DNA of 64,000 bases from Sphingopyxis sp. OPL5 (GCF_003797775.2 NZ_CP060725.1:434001-498000), one strand, 5' to 3'; shown: positions 25,436 through 35,056, counted from the first letter of the stretch. The notes: generated by a model from the letters alone, not told the origin. Program-made: numbers and translations.

Positions 25436-25763
25436 GCTGAAGCACGTGACGAACGCCGCGCCAATAGCCGTCGATGCAGTGGGCAAGAAAGCCGATCGGG
25501 ACATCGTGCCCTAGAATATCGCGCAAGATTGGAATGAGCTCGTCGCCAAAGCGGCTGACGCAAGATTTGTCGAAGATCTTTGCGGCGGCAGCGTGAAGGC
25601 CCTGCTTCTCAAAGGATCGAAGGATGATATCGAGAAGCTGCGACGCTATTTGTCGCGGATCGCCTCCCGCGTCAGCGCATGCATCGCCAAGGCGTGCCGA
25701 CATTTGATTTACGAATTCGGCGCGCTGTGCAATCAGCGCAGCGAGACTTGGATTTTCTTCCAT
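25425..25763 (-). CDS. Unknown helical protein upstream of hemD
   Basis: The ATG at 25763 (MEENPSLAAL) has GGAG six bases before it and is preferred over longer starts. 112 residues, all helical, with a C-terminal part FGDELIPILRDILGHDVPIGFLAHCIDGYW that faintly resembles globin helices G and H. No clear proximal His region was identified, so a globin assignment is only a guess. Coupling to hemD hints at a haem link. Confidence 0.6.
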   Translation of the reverse strand: MEENPSLAALIAQRAEFVNQMSARLGDACADAGGDPRQIASQLLDIILRSFEKQGLHAAAAKIFDKSCVSRFGDELIPILRDILGHDVPIGFLAHCIDGYWRGVRHVLQHAA

Positions 25764-25872
25764 GTTCTGCTCCATGGGCGCGCGGCTCCGTCGGCGTAAA
25801 AACGCCGACTTTCGGGCCGCAAGACTGCCCATTCAATAATTTGGGGAACCCTGACGAGCGGTCAGGGACGCG

Positions 25873-25919
25873 GCCTCGGTGCCCGCGTACCGCCTTAGCG
25901 GTACGGCGGTCCCGAGGGG
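25873..25919 (-). terminator. Long imperfect hairpin after the mreB-like gene
   Basis: Outer arms CCTCGG and CCGAGG enclose an inner perfect 7-bp stem GTACCGC and GCGGTAC around CTTA (25887-25904). It lies 200 bp beyond the mreB-like stop and before the hemD operon, so it may terminate the former. Confidence 0.45.
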
Positions 25920-26119
25920 CGCAGGCGCGTCGGAAGCTTGCCTCCGCGCGTCATGAAGCGAAGATTTTCAGAACTCAATCGCATGTGATCTCTGTAGCAT
26001 GAATAGACAGCTGTGGCCATGGCGCACCAAAAAGCTGGTGGAACGCGGGTGCGCGCACGCGCGTCGGACCAATGAGGCCATGTGACGAGCAACGGCGTAA
26101 ATCCGCCGGACATGACACT

Positions 26120-27133
26120 TCAGTTTATTTGTTCTCCGCGCAAAATCTGTAATAGCCCACGCCCAACACATTGATCTGGTGTGTCGGCGAGCGTCACGCC
26201 AAGCCCGGTTTGCGCTTCGATCATGGTGCGGATCGCGGGCAACGCAGCGCCGCCGCCGGTCAAAAAAATGCCATGCGTGTGGATATCGTCGCTCAGTTCC
26301 GGGGTGGTCGCGCCGAGCACTTCTCGCACGAGATCGACGATATGCTGCGCGTGCTTCTCGGCGACGCCTGCGATTTCGGCGGACGGGATCCAAAGGCTTG
26401 TCGGGAGCCCCGACACAAGACTGCGCCCCTTGACCTCGATCAGCGAGCATTTTCCGTTTGCAGATTGCGCCGCGGTCTCCAGAGCCCGCTTGATCCGTTC
26501 AGCACTTCGGCGCCCGACCAGCAGTTTGTGATGAAAGTGAAGATGGTCGATGATGGCCTGGTCCAGCTCGTCGCCGCCGCCGCGGAGCGCGCGCGTCTGG
26601 CAGATTCCGCCAAGCGACAGCACCGCCACTTCCGTTGTCCCCGCCCCGCACTCCACGAGCATGGTGGCCCTGGGTTCTCGAACCGCCAGGCCGGCTCCAA
26701 TCGCGGCCGCAAGCGGTTCGGGTATCAGGTCTAAAGGATTGAGCCCGGCGTCGTGCGCAGCGGTGAGCATGGCGCGGCGCTCGGCCTGCGTCGCATCGGC
26801 CGGTAACCCGATAATCACCCTCTGCGTTCCGAACAAGTGCCGTCTGCGTACTTTGGGGACGGCATAGCGGAGCAGCTGCGTCGCTGAACCGATATCCTGA
26901 AGAACGCCGCGTTTCAGGGGTCTCCGAACGCGCAACCCAGAAGGCGTTCGTTCGCTCATCTCGCTCGCGGGCAAGCCGGCAGCGACCAGCGCGGGTCCCC
27001 ACTCCCCGTCCGCGAGGCAACAGAGCGAGGGTTCGTCAAAAATGACGCCATCGTCACGATGGATCACTCTCAAATTCGCGGTTCCGAAATCTATCGCAAA
27101 TTCGGCGCGGCTGTTTGCAAAATTCACGCTCAT
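26120..27133 (-). CDS. MreB/Mbl-like actin homologue, divergent paralogue
   Basis: 337 residues. Actin-fold motifs are present: phosphate 1 EFAIDFGTANLRV, IGLPADATQAERRAMLTAAHDAG, the phosphate 2 region VECGAGTTEVAVLSLGG with RGGGDELD, and GIFLTGGGAALPAI. It differs from canonical MreB in many core residues and is not next to mreC, mreD or pbp2. It could be a specialised filament protein or a second rod-shape factor. Confidence 0.85.
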   Translation of the reverse strand: MSVNFANSRAEFAIDFGTANLRVIHRDDGVIFDEPSLCCLADGEWGPALVAAGLPASEMSERTPSGLRVRRPLKRGVLQDIGSATQLLRYAVPKVRRRHLFGTQRVIIGLPADATQAERRAMLTAAHDAGLNPLDLIPEPLAAAIGAGLAVREPRATMLVECGAGTTEVAVLSLGGICQTRALRGGGDELDQAIIDHLHFHHKLLVGRRSAERIKRALETAAQSANGKCSLIEVKGRSLVSGLPTSLWIPSAEIAGVAEKHAQHIVDLVREVLGATTPELSDDIHTHGIFLTGGGAALPAIRTMIEAQTGLGVTLADTPDQCVGRGLLQILRGEQIN

Positions 27134-27358
27134 CGGAGGCCCGTAGCAAGAAGTCTGTGCAAAGTCGCCGATTTAAGCTGAAGCCGGAAGCGGGTCAAAA
27201 ATGCTCCACCGCAGGAGTGGGCAGAGATGAGCGGCCACATGAAGCGCAGCAGGGCACGATGAAATGCGTCGCATCGGGATCAGGCATTCACGGTCATTTC
27301 GCTCAAAGCCGCGAGATGCGATCGGCGGAAATAGCGAGGATAGAGCCCTGAGCAACAT
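27134..27358. other. Intergenic region between mreB-like gene and mcrC remnant
   Basis: No supported gene. It contains the promoter for the mreB-like gene and possibly more decayed mcrC sequence that I cannot recognise. Confidence 0.4.
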
Positions 27359-27618
27359 TCAGGACCGATGGTTCGGATCTTTGCCGTTGAAGGTGCCGCC
27401 GGCGATATCGAGTTCCACCGCGACGGCGAGCAAGTGAACAAGCTTCTTGCGGATCAGCCCCTGCGCTGCTGCCTCGCCTCCGCTTGCGGCGAGGTCGATC
27501 TTGGGGAGGATTTCGAGCGTGCAGTTGTTCGCAGCGCCGATCCGACGACCTGCTGCGCCCTGAGCGCGCTATCAAGAGTGTCACATCCTGCGGTGGCTGC
27601 GCATGGCGAAGCTTGAGC
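27359..27618 (-). pseudogene. mcrC (5-methylcytosine restriction subunit) remnant
   Basis: Two adjoining frames give parts of McrC: SALRAQQVVG in one and, after a frameshift near 27541, NNCTLEILPKIDLAA then GLIRKKLVHLLAVAVELDIAGG in another. Intact alphaproteobacterial McrC proteins read KALRAQQVVG-I-GCTLEILPKID..RIRKKLVHMLAVA. The rest of the gene and mcrB are absent. It overlaps the 3' end of the Lrp gene by about 38 bp. Confidence 0.7.
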
Positions 27619-28027
27619 TAATGCGGGCGACGCCGGGCAATCGCGACAATACATCGCGATGAAACACGCCATAATCGTCGATCCCACCGATCTGCACACG
27701 CAGAATATAGTCGCCATCGCCGGTCATCAGGAACCACTCCTGGATTTCTGCATGCCGCCGGAGCGCCGCCTCGAAACGCAGGAGATATTCCTCCGACTGT
27801 CGCTCGAGTTCCACCTGCACGATCGCGATCGTGCCTTCCTCCGACGCGCCAGCCGCGACGATCGTCGTATATCCTCGGATCACAGCTGACTGCTCCAGAA
27901 GCCGCACACGCCGCAAGCAGGCGGAGGGAGACAGTCCGACCTCGGCAGCAAGATCGCTGTTCGTGATCCGTGCGTTCAGCCGCAAAACGTTCACGATGCG
28001 GCGATCCATGTCACCGAGGCTCGGCAT
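27581..28027 (-). CDS. Lrp/AsnC-family regulator of the dad operon
   Basis: Start ATG 28027 with GGGGA upstream; 148 residues. An AsnC-type HTH (MDRRIVNVLRLNARITNSDLAAEVGLSPSACLRRVRLLE) is followed by the RAM effector domain (IQEWFLMTGDGDYILRVQIGGIDDYGVFHRDVLSRLPGV). It is divergent from dadX-dadA-ridA, so it most likely senses alanine and controls that operon (DadR role). The extreme C-terminus RSHRRM may have been altered by the adjacent mcrC decay. Confidence 0.88.
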   Translation of the reverse strand: MPSLGDMDRRIVNVLRLNARITNSDLAAEVGLSPSACLRRVRLLEQSAVIRGYTTIVAAGASEEGTIAIVQVELERQSEEYLLRFEAALRRHAEIQEWFLMTGDGDYILRVQIGGIDDYGVFHRDVLSRLPGVARISSSFAMRSHRRM

Positions 28028-28097
28028 GAAGATTCCCCAAAAATATCGCAAATAATGTCAAGAAAGACCGATTTTAGCATCAATGTTGGTGAATTCG

Positions 28098-28111
28098 GCG
28101 AAAAATTTCGC
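28098..28111. promoter_or_regulatory. Candidate Lrp operator in the dad promoter region
   Basis: GCGAAA and TTTCGC form an inverted repeat with two bases between, in the 121-bp region between the Lrp gene and dadX. AT-rich centres of this kind are usual Lrp/AsnC targets. Confidence 0.35.
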
Positions 28112-28148
28112 ATGACGCGCGCTATCCTCGTTCGCGAGGGAGATCAAA

Positions 28149-29288
28149 TTGGAACCGCCTGCCCCGCCCCACTCGAGCCGCCTGATCGTCAATTGCGATG
28201 CGATCGCGGCGAACTTCCATCGTCTTTCAAAGCGCGTCACGCCTGCAGAATGCGGCGCGGTCGTCAAGGCTGACGCTTATGGTCTGGGTATCGATGCGAT
28301 CGCCACCGCCCTTCTTGATGCGGGCTGCCGCCTTTTCTTCGTCGCGCGGCTGTGCGAGGCGCAAAGGCTGCGACCTATCGTGGGTTCCGGTTCCGAAATC
28401 ACCATCCTCAATGGCCTTGATCCGGGCAGCGAAGCGGCATGTGCGGAGGCCGGCTTCGTTCCGGTCCTGAATTCGGCCACGCAACTCGCTGCCTGGCGGG
28501 GGTACGCCCGGTCTGCCGCGCGGCGATTACCGGCCGCGCTGCAGATCGACACCGGCATGTCGCGTCTCGGCTTGTCGCCCGACGCGGCGCTGGCAGCTGC
28601 AGGAGATCCTGCATTGGAGAGTGAGCTCGAGCTCAAGCTTTTGATGACGCACCTTGCCTGCGGTGACGAGCCAGCCCGCGCAGCGAATAGCGAACAGCTC
28701 CGCCGGTTCGAGGCGGTCGCCGCCCATTTTTCCGCGGTGCCCAGGTCTGTCGCGAACAGTGCCGGTGCCTTTCTGCCGCGCGACTTCCACTGTGATGTGG
28801 CGCGTCCAGGCATCGCGCTGTTCGGGGTCGCGCCGGTCGCGGCGGCGGAAGGCTTGCAGCCCGTCGTGCGCCTCGATGCGCGCATCCTTCAGATCCGCAT
28901 GATCGAGCCGGGCACGGGCGTCGGCTATGGACTCGATCATATCGCGATCGCGCCTCAGCGGCTGGCGACGGTTGCGATGGGCTATGCTGACGGCTGGCCG
29001 CGGAGCCTGGGCGGCAAAGGCGCGGCCTGGCACCGAGGCGTGCGCCTTCCGGTCGTCGGGCGCATATCCATGGACAGCCTCACGATCGACATCGGCGGTC
29101 TTGCCGGTGACGCTATTGCGGAGGGCGATTTCGTGGAGTTGCTGGGGCCTTCGCAATCGCTTGAGGATGTCGCGCGCGATGCGGGCACCATCGCCTATGA
29201 CATCCTGACCGGACTTGGACCGCGGCACGCTCGCTTCGCCATCGAGAACGGGCAGATGCGGGCTGCACACGAAGGGGCAGCGGCATGA
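28149..29288 (+). CDS. dadX: Catabolic alanine racemase
   Basis: 379 residues starting at a TTG (28149) that has GAGGGAG eight bases upstream. The PLP-binding motif is [11 protein letters not shown] near residue 42, with [20 protein letters not shown] and the catalytic Tyr in [10 protein letters not shown]. It interconverts L- and D-alanine. It overlaps dadA by ATGA and is controlled with it, so it is the catabolic rather than the cell-wall enzyme. Confidence 0.93.
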   Translation: MEPPAPPHSSRLIVNCDAIAANFHRLSKRVTPAECGAVVKADAYGLGIDAIATALLDAGCRLFFVARLCEAQRLRPIVGSGSEITILNGLDPGSEAACAEAGFVPVLNSATQLAAWRGYARSAARRLPAALQIDTGMSRLGLSPDAALAAAGDPALESELELKLLMTHLACGDEPARAANSEQLRRFEAVAAHFSAVPRSVANSAGAFLPRDFHCDVARPGIALFGVAPVAAAEGLQPVVRLDARILQIRMIEPGTGVGYGLDHIAIAPQRLATVAMGYADGWPRSLGGKGAAWHRGVRLPVVGRISMDSLTIDIGGLAGDAIAEGDFVELLGPSQSLEDVARDAGTIAYDILTGLGPRHARFAIENGQMRAAHEGAAA

Positions 29289-30541
29289 GGGTCATCGTCC
29301 TCGGCGCGGGGGTGATCGGGGTTGCGTCGGCCTATTATCTCGCCGAGGCGGGGCATGAGGTCGTGCTGGTCGACCGGCAACCAGGCCCCGCGCTCGAAAC
29401 CAGCTTCGCCAACGCAGGCGAAATTTCGCCGGGCTATGCCTCGCCCTGGGCGGCGCCCGGAATTCCGCTCAAGGCGATGCGTTGGCTCTTCGTGAAGCAT
29501 GCGCCGCTGATCGTGAGCCCCCGCATCGATACGGCAATGATCCGGTGGATCCTGGCGATGCTGCGAAACTGCACGCCCGGGCGCTATGCCCTCAACAAGA
29601 GCCGGATGGTGCGACTTGCAGAATTTAGCCGCGACGAGTTGATTGCGCTGCGCCAGCGGCTAGGGCTGGACTATGACCAGCGTTCGCAAGGCACACTTCA
29701 GTTGTTCCGGACCCAGGAGCAGTTCGACGCCAGCGCAGAAGATATCGCGGTGCTCGAAAATTATGGCGTCGCATACACCCTGCTCGGCCGCGACGGCTGC
29801 GTGGGCGCCGAGCCTGGCCTTGCAGCCGCGCAGGACCGCTTCGTCGGCGGTCTCCGCCTGCCCGGCGACGAGACCGGCGATTGCCACCTGTTCACGCGCC
29901 AGCTTGCCGGTCACCTCCCGGAGATGGGCGTCGAGCTGCGCTACAATTCGCATATCGCCGGGCTCGAAATGCACGGCGGCCGTGTCGCGGGCGTCCGGAC
30001 CGATGCCGGTCTGGTCCGCGGCGATGCCTATTTGGTGGCACTCGGTAGCTACTCGCCAGCGCTGCTTCGCCCGGCCGGGGTTTCCCTCCCGGTCTATCCC
30101 GTAAAAGGCTATTCAATCACCCTGCCGGTGGCCGACGCGAATTGCGCGCCAGTGTCGACATTGCTCGACGAAAGCTACAAGATCGCGATCACCCGGCTCG
30201 GCGATCGGATCCGGGTAGGCGGGATAGCCGAGCTGTCTGGCTTCGATGCCGCGCTGCCGCCCGAGCGCGAGGCCACATTGCGTCACTCGCTGAAGGACCT
30301 GTTTCCAGACGGTGCCGACATGATGGCGCCATCGCATTTCTGGAGCGGATTTCGCCCGATGACGCCCGACAGCACGCCGATCATCGGTGCCACGCCGATC
30401 CCGAACCTGTTTCTCAATACCGGGCACGGTACATTGGGTTGGACGATGGCATGCGGATCGGGACGGCTTATAGCATCGCTGATCAGCGGCGAGCGCCCCC
30501 CGCTCGACCCCGCCGGTATCGGCATCGATCGCTACATGTGA
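29285..30541 (+). CDS. dadA: D-amino acid dehydrogenase
   Basis: 418 residues. N-terminal FAD motif [24 protein letters not shown], then [28 protein letters not shown], typical of DadA, and a C-terminal [14 protein letters not shown] that closes the FAD site. It oxidises D-alanine to pyruvate and ammonia, passing electrons to the respiratory chain. Coupled to dadX by a 4-bp overlap and followed 21 bp later by a RidA gene. Confidence 0.95.
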   Translation: MRVIVLGAGVIGVASAYYLAEAGHEVVLVDRQPGPALETSFANAGEISPGYASPWAAPGIPLKAMRWLFVKHAPLIVSPRIDTAMIRWILAMLRNCTPGRYALNKSRMVRLAEFSRDELIALRQRLGLDYDQRSQGTLQLFRTQEQFDASAEDIAVLENYGVAYTLLGRDGCVGAEPGLAAAQDRFVGGLRLPGDETGDCHLFTRQLAGHLPEMGVELRYNSHIAGLEMHGGRVAGVRTDAGLVRGDAYLVALGSYSPALLRPAGVSLPVYPVKGYSITLPVADANCAPVSTLLDESYKIAITRLGDRIRVGGIAELSGFDAALPPEREATLRHSLKDLFPDGADMMAPSHFWSGFRPMTPDSTPIIGATPIPNLFLNTGHGTLGWTMACGSGRLIASLISGERPPLDPAGIGIDRYM

Positions 30542-30562
30542 AGGCAAAAGGAAAGGACTATT

Positions 30563-30910
30563 ATGACTATCGAACGACTTCATTCGGGGCCGCGGATGAG
30601 CCAAGCGGTGATCCATAACGATCTGGTCTATCTGGCCGGCCAGGTCGGCGCACCGGGGGAAGACGCGGCGGCCCAAACCCGCGCGGTTCTCGGCAAGATC
30701 GACGCGTTGCTCGCCGAGGCGGGGACCGACAAATCACGCATCCTGACCGCGACGATCTGGCTTGCCGACATGAGCGACTTCGGCGCCATGAACGCTGTCT
30801 GGGACCAATGGGTAGGCGGCGCCGACGCGCCTGCCCGCGCCACCGGCGAGGTGAAGCTCGCGACGCCGGACTATCGCGTCGAAATCATCGTGACCGCCGC
30901 CCTTTCCTGA
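30563..30910 (+). CDS. RidA/YjgF-family enamine/imine deaminase
   Basis: 115 residues with AAAGGA before the ATG. RidA pattern: MSQAVIHNDLVYLAGQVG, ILTATIWLADMSDFGAMNAVWDQWV and the C-terminal RVEIIVTAAL; the catalytic Arg is probably in the PARATGEVKLA part. It removes reactive imines formed by DadA, fitting its place as the third dad operon gene. Confidence 0.92.
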   Translation: MTIERLHSGPRMSQAVIHNDLVYLAGQVGAPGEDAAAQTRAVLGKIDALLAEAGTDKSRILTATIWLADMSDFGAMNAVWDQWVGGADAPARATGEVKLATPDYRVEIIVTAALS

Positions 30911-31441
30911 TCGGGCCCATGCGGCACCCGTAGACGGAAAGGACCATTGGCCGGACAGGACCGAACAGCAAAGATTTCTCCAGCTTGTGAGTGCCAGCGA
31001 CGCTCAATGGCAGAATCGAAAGGCCCAGTCCCGCCTCCGAGAGCGTAGCCGCCGCATATCGATCCGTTTTGGAGCGCCAGATGGCCAGAAAGCCGATCTG
31101 AGCGGCCCGAGCAACAAATAGAGCGTGCGAAGTTGGCCGGTTGCAGACTGTCCGCAATTGGGTGTCAAACAAGGAGAGCGGACGTTCAACGAAGAACCGG
31201 AGAGCTCGCTCAACGGGATAGCGAGATTTACTGGCTAAACTTTGATGTTTTCCGTCAGGGTCAGCGCATCTTCAACGTCGACGCCGGGGTAAACGCCCTT
31301 ACATAAGTCATCTTGCGGACAGGTCGAGCGCTTCTCGCGCGCGCTGCGAATGTCGCTTGATCGGCAACGTGACAATCAGAACGTCTCAAGCTATCGGCGT
31401 CTTGGGTCGCGCCGCTTTTCTTCTCTCGCCGAGGCGACACG
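30911..31441. other. Intergenic region with a possible decayed regulator fragment
   Basis: On the minus strand at 30928-31172 a frame reads SEAGLGLSILPLSVAG, a LysR effector-domain-like stretch, but no HTH or full domain surrounds it. I see no intact gene. The promoter for the secreted protein at 31442 must lie in the right part. Confidence 0.35.
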
Positions 31442-33085
31442 ATGCGCATACCTGTTTTATCCCGACTATCCACTTTGCTGATGCTGGCACTTGGCGCGGG
31501 TGCAGACGCGCAGGCCCAAGCCGGTCTCGAAAGCTGGACCTGCACCGCGGTCGTAGAAGGCGCCCATTGCATTGAAAGGCTGGACGCCGCCGATCTTGCC
31601 GTCGCGGTTCAGTCGTCAGCGCGCGATTTGCGCAAGCTCAAGGCCTACAGCGCGGAGGAATGGCGCAAACAGCAGCGCGGCGCGCAGGGCAAAGGCCCGA
31701 TGGGTCAGTATAAGCTCGGGATTGCCGACGCATCCGGAGCGGTCGTCTTGCCCCCGCTCTACAATCATGTCGCGATCGTCGATGACAATACCGCCTACGC
31801 CGTGCTGCTGACGATGAATGGCAAGGCTGCGCGGTACGACAATCTGATGATCGACCTCACGACCGGAGTATCTCGGCCTGCCGACCCCGGTCTCCCCACC
31901 TTCTTCCGTCCTCAAACCTATTTGACCGCGTCGGGCCATCGCTATGTCGTGGGTTACAATGACAGACATTCCGAGGCCGCCGTGCCGTTCAACCACCAGC
32001 GTTTCCGGGCGTGGGACGGCAACAGGTTTCGGGTTCTCGGTGATGTCAGCCTCGAAGGCGGGGGCTCGAGCGGCGCCAACCTCCTGCGATTGTACGGCGA
32101 AGTGCTGGTGCTCCGACAGACGTCGTTGAGCCACATCACCCCTGTGCGCATCTTCGACCGATCGCTCACCGAACTTCACAAGGACCGCGACCTTGTCATC
32201 GCACGTGACGACAAATGGCGGCTCACGACCCTCGCCGCAGTGGAACCGATCGATGGCAACCGGGTCTACCGTCCGCTCACAGCGAACGGTGAGTTGGAGA
32301 CGCGGCCCGATGGTTGGATCGGGTTCGTGGCCAGCCACCCCGATCCGCAGTGGGAATTGTACGACGGGAATTTGCGCGTCAGCGTTTATCGGACGCCGCG
32401 CGGGATCCGCTACCGTTACGCTGGCGGCGAATATGTGTCGCTCGTCACCGATCCAGCGCTGATACCGGCTTTCTTCGGCAATTTCCGCGGTCGCACCGGG
32501 CGCCAGACGGTATTGGGACGGCTCGAGACCGGGCAATGGACCGCAGTCGAAGATCCGGCGCGCCAGACCTATGCGAGCGTCGCCGACGCCGTCGCCGACC
32601 TGCCGCGCCGTAACAGTAACATCGGTGCCGCCGCCTACGCAGCCGCTCAGGCCGCGCGAAGCAAAGGCGACCGAGGCCAGCTAATCGCGGATTTCCAGGC
32701 CCATCTCGACACGCCTGCCTATTCACCCGACGGCACGAGCCTGATCGCCAAGGCACGCAGGCTCGGCGGAGACTATCTTCTGACCTATGCGCGGCGCTTT
32801 CCGCTGGAACCGCAGGACCTCGCCGTTCTGTGCACCGGTGGCCGGAATGCAATGATTTGCGACAGTCAGCGCTCGCGTCTCGCTGCGCTCGATGCCGCCA
32901 AGGCCGCGCGCGCCGAGCGTGGCGCCGAAGCCGCTGCATTCGCGAATGCCATGGCGGCAGCGGCCAGCCGCCCGAGTGATCCGTCGCTTGTCACGGTCCG
33001 CACCTATGACAGCAAAGGCAATTACCTCGGCGATCGCCTGATGACCCCGTCTCAGGCCCAGACGATCGGCGCCAGAGCCTATTGA
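31442..33085 (+). CDS. Large secreted protein of unknown function
   Basis: 547 residues. Sec signal peptide at 1-26 (MRIPVLSRLSTLLMLALGAGADAQAQA). Residues 85-180 contain a WG-repeat-like stretch (YKLGIADASGAVVLPPLYNHVAIVDD) and aromatic beta-rich repeats resembling a propeller. The C-terminal third is Ala-rich and helical with four Cys in the pattern CTGGRNAMIC. Periplasmic or secreted. No enzyme motif recognised. Confidence 0.7.
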   Translation: MRIPVLSRLSTLLMLALGAGADAQAQAGLESWTCTAVVEGAHCIERLDAADLAVAVQSSARDLRKLKAYSAEEWRKQQRGAQGKGPMGQYKLGIADASGAVVLPPLYNHVAIVDDNTAYAVLLTMNGKAARYDNLMIDLTTGVSRPADPGLPTFFRPQTYLTASGHRYVVGYNDRHSEAAVPFNHQRFRAWDGNRFRVLGDVSLEGGGSSGANLLRLYGEVLVLRQTSLSHITPVRIFDRSLTELHKDRDLVIARDDKWRLTTLAAVEPIDGNRVYRPLTANGELETRPDGWIGFVASHPDPQWELYDGNLRVSVYRTPRGIRYRYAGGEYVSLVTDPALIPAFFGNFRGRTGRQTVLGRLETGQWTAVEDPARQTYASVADAVADLPRRNSNIGAAAYAAAQAARSKGDRGQLIADFQAHLDTPAYSPDGTSLIAKARRLGGDYLLTYARRFPLEPQDLAVLCTGGRNAMICDSQRSRLAALDAAKAARAERGAEAAAFANAMAAAASRPSDPSLVTVRTYDSKGNYLGDRLMTPSQAQTIGARAY

Positions 33086-33221
33086 GGGCAAAGCATATCT
33101 ACAATGCACCCGCACATCAGGAAGACAGCCGGTACCGAGGTAAGGTTTTAAGGATCGAACGGCTTGAACCGCACCCAGTCCAACGGTCGAATATCGATGA
33201 GCAAGCAAAGGGAGACCGACG

Positions 33222-33644
33222 ATGGCAAAAGGAAACTATCTTATCACGGGTGCCGCCATGGCGGCAGTGGTCGTCATGACATCGGCGGATGCGAAGTCTC
33301 CTCCACCACCGGCTGAAGTGGCTTCCCGTTGGGAAAGCTATTTTGCTGACAGCAGCTATAGCTATTATCGCGACCCGGCGATCGTCCGCGACGGAACGAA
33401 CGCAAGTTTGTGGAAGGTATCCGTGCCGACGCCGTCCATGAGCAAACTCGGCGTTCCCACGAGCTATGAACAGGTGACCTATGATTGCGTGGGCAAGCGC
33501 AAGAAGATCATGGAGATAAAACGCTTCAAGGCGGATGGATCGATCCAGCCGCCGCCTGAAAAGGATGTCAAACTGGACAGCTGGTTTCCGACGCTGAGCG
33601 CGTCGGATACATTGCTTCTACGCGAAGTTTGTTCATCGATTTGA
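33222..33644 (+). CDS. Small exported protein of unknown function
   Basis: 140 residues with a signal peptide (about 1-24, AAMAAVVVMTSADAKS). The mature part has a TrpGluSer start, TYDCVGKRKKIMEIKRF and a C-terminal LREVCSSI; the two Cys may pair. This resembles small periplasmic proteins whose two central beta hairpins carry YDCxxKR motifs (surface-adhesin E-like). Role unknown. Confidence 0.65.
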   Translation: MAKGNYLITGAAMAAVVVMTSADAKSPPPPAEVASRWESYFADSSYSYYRDPAIVRDGTNASLWKVSVPTPSMSKLGVPTSYEQVTYDCVGKRKKIMEIKRFKADGSIQPPPEKDVKLDSWFPTLSASDTLLLREVCSSI

Positions 33645-33832
33645 TGGTCGCGCAACGTCGTCGCAGAATCGCCAATGACCGCGACTAGGTAGAAGCCGCG
33701 ACTTCGTCGTCGCATGCAAGCCACCGCTATCGATCGGCGACAATTGAGCTCGCCCAATGCGCGGGGGCGCTGATCAAGGTTGGCCGGAAGCGGTCAGACG
33801 GGTATTGGCGAGAATTCATTTGATGCGGACGT

Positions 33833-34138
33833 TCAGGCGCGGAACGGTGGACCTTCGCCCCGCTGAAAAAGAATTTCTTGGAGCGCCGTTGTGGTGAATC
33901 CCGATATTTCCGCTGACATTAGGACGCCCTGGTCACGCCATGCATATGACAAGCACTCGGCGGCGCGCTGTTGAAGCATGCCATCTGCATTGTCGTCCCG
34001 AGCAGTCGCTAGCAGAGCATCCCGACCCTCTTCCAATTCGCCAATCATTTTCGCCGCGTAATCGCGCTCCCAATCCTCTGAATTGGGATCGGTATAGATT
34101 GCTAAGGCTTCTCTGGCGTTGGTTGGAATGGGTTGCAT
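33833..34138 (-). CDS. Small helical-repeat protein, immunity-like
   Basis: The ATG at 34138 (MQPIPTNAREALAIYTD) has GGAG seven bases before it. 101 residues with two or three amphipathic helix pairs (DYAAKMIGELEEGRDALLATA; MLQQRAAECLSYAWRDQGVLM) of HEAT-like type. Similar short proteins serve as immunity proteins or are free-standing. The neighbour is an SMI1/KNR4 protein. Confidence 0.6.
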   Translation of the reverse strand: MQPIPTNAREALAIYTDPNSEDWERDYAAKMIGELEEGRDALLATARDDNADGMLQQRAAECLSYAWRDQGVLMSAEISGFTTTALQEILFQRGEGPPFRA

Positions 34139-34231
34139 GGCCAGCTCCCATATTCCCCGGTCCAAACGCCAAACATTCCATATGAATGTTGCGATTATTG
34201 CTTTCTGCCTATTCTCGGGACCCCAAGCTTT

Positions 34232-34894
34232 TCACAAGAACGGGCCGGGGGCACCTAAAATTCTTCGCGCCCCTTCATGAAAGTGATCTACACGCGGTTC
34301 CTTCAACCGGAACTGCCGCATCACGACCTCGTCGGCCGCCGCACTCAATCGGAAATTGCCCCCCTCTAGCAATCCAGCGATCCATTCGAGAAACTGACCG
34401 AGGGATTCCGCGAGTACGACCTTTACATCTTCATCCCGCCCATAAAGGATCACTTGCCCAACCCGACCGCCCGGCCATGGGTCGAAGTCGAGACCGACAT
34501 GATTGCCAGAGCCGTCATTGGTCAGAGGTATCCAACGAGGATTAATATAGGCTGGGTCCACTGCGCCTTTGGGCCACGCTCCGCCTGGGATGGCGTAACG
34601 ATTGCCTGCAAACCCGGCCAATGTGCTCGCCCAAGACTTCCAGTCTGCCGCTGCGTGTTTGAGCGACAGCAGCGGAAGTCCGTAGATTTGACCCCAGCGA
34701 TCGTCGTTCTCGCCATCATGCCACTTGTAAAGCTGGCGATACGAATTCGGCATCTTCAAGCCGACAAGCTGTTGAAAGGCATCGAGATCCGCATCGTTGG
34801 ACGGTGGATTGAACACATATTTATCCGCCGCCAGATTGGCGCCATACCAAGCGTCGAGACGCGCGAGCACCGGAGCAATGTCTTCCTCCAGCAT
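34232..34894 (-). CDS. SMI1/KNR4-family protein, likely immunity protein
   Basis: 220 residues. SMI1/KNR4 pattern: NPPSNDADLDAFQQLVGLKMPNSYRQLYKWHDGEND near the N-terminus, RWIPLTNDGSGNHVGLDFDPWPGGRVGQVILYGRDED in the middle and the C-terminal LAESLGQFLEWIAGLLEGG. In bacteria such proteins are often immunity partners of contact-dependent or polymorphic toxins. No toxin gene is next to it here. Confidence 0.88.
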   Translation of the reverse strand: MLEEDIAPVLARLDAWYGANLAADKYVFNPPSNDADLDAFQQLVGLKMPNSYRQLYKWHDGENDDRWGQIYGLPLLSLKHAAADWKSWASTLAGFAGNRYAIPGGAWPKGAVDPAYINPRWIPLTNDGSGNHVGLDFDPWPGGRVGQVILYGRDEDVKVVLAESLGQFLEWIAGLLEGGNFRLSAAADEVVMRQFRLKEPRVDHFHEGARRILGAPGPFL

Positions 34895-34918
34895 CGGCTT
34901 CGCTTCGCCCTCTGGCCG

Positions 34919-35056
34919 CTAGGGGATGCTGCTCATCGGCATCGCTGGCTTTTTCGCGATCTGAAGCATGGCACAGGCAGAAGGCAGCAGCCCGCCGAGG
35001 GCAAAGACTCCGAAAATGGAGCCGCCGATCAGCAGGTTGCGCCTAGTGTGGTCCAT
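34919..35056 (-). CDS. Short exported peptide with twin-arginine-like signal
   Basis: 45 codons: MDHTRRNLLIGGSIFGVFAL then GGLLPSACA and a short tail. The RRNLL followed by a hydrophobic stretch and a Cys fits a Tat or lipoprotein signal. It ends 25 bp before the SMI1/KNR4 gene on the same strand. The tail of 17 residues is too short for a domain, so it may be a small lipoprotein or an N-terminal remnant. Confidence 0.45.
   Translation of the reverse strand: MDHTRRNLLIGGSIFGVFALGGLLPSACAMLQIAKKPAMPMSSIP

Noticed and set aside
30928..31172. Minus-strand frame with a LysR effector-like stretch (SEAGLGLSILPLSV)
   Set aside because: Only about 40 residues look LysR-like; there is no HTH, no start signal and no rest of the domain. 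Too weak to call even as a pseudogene.
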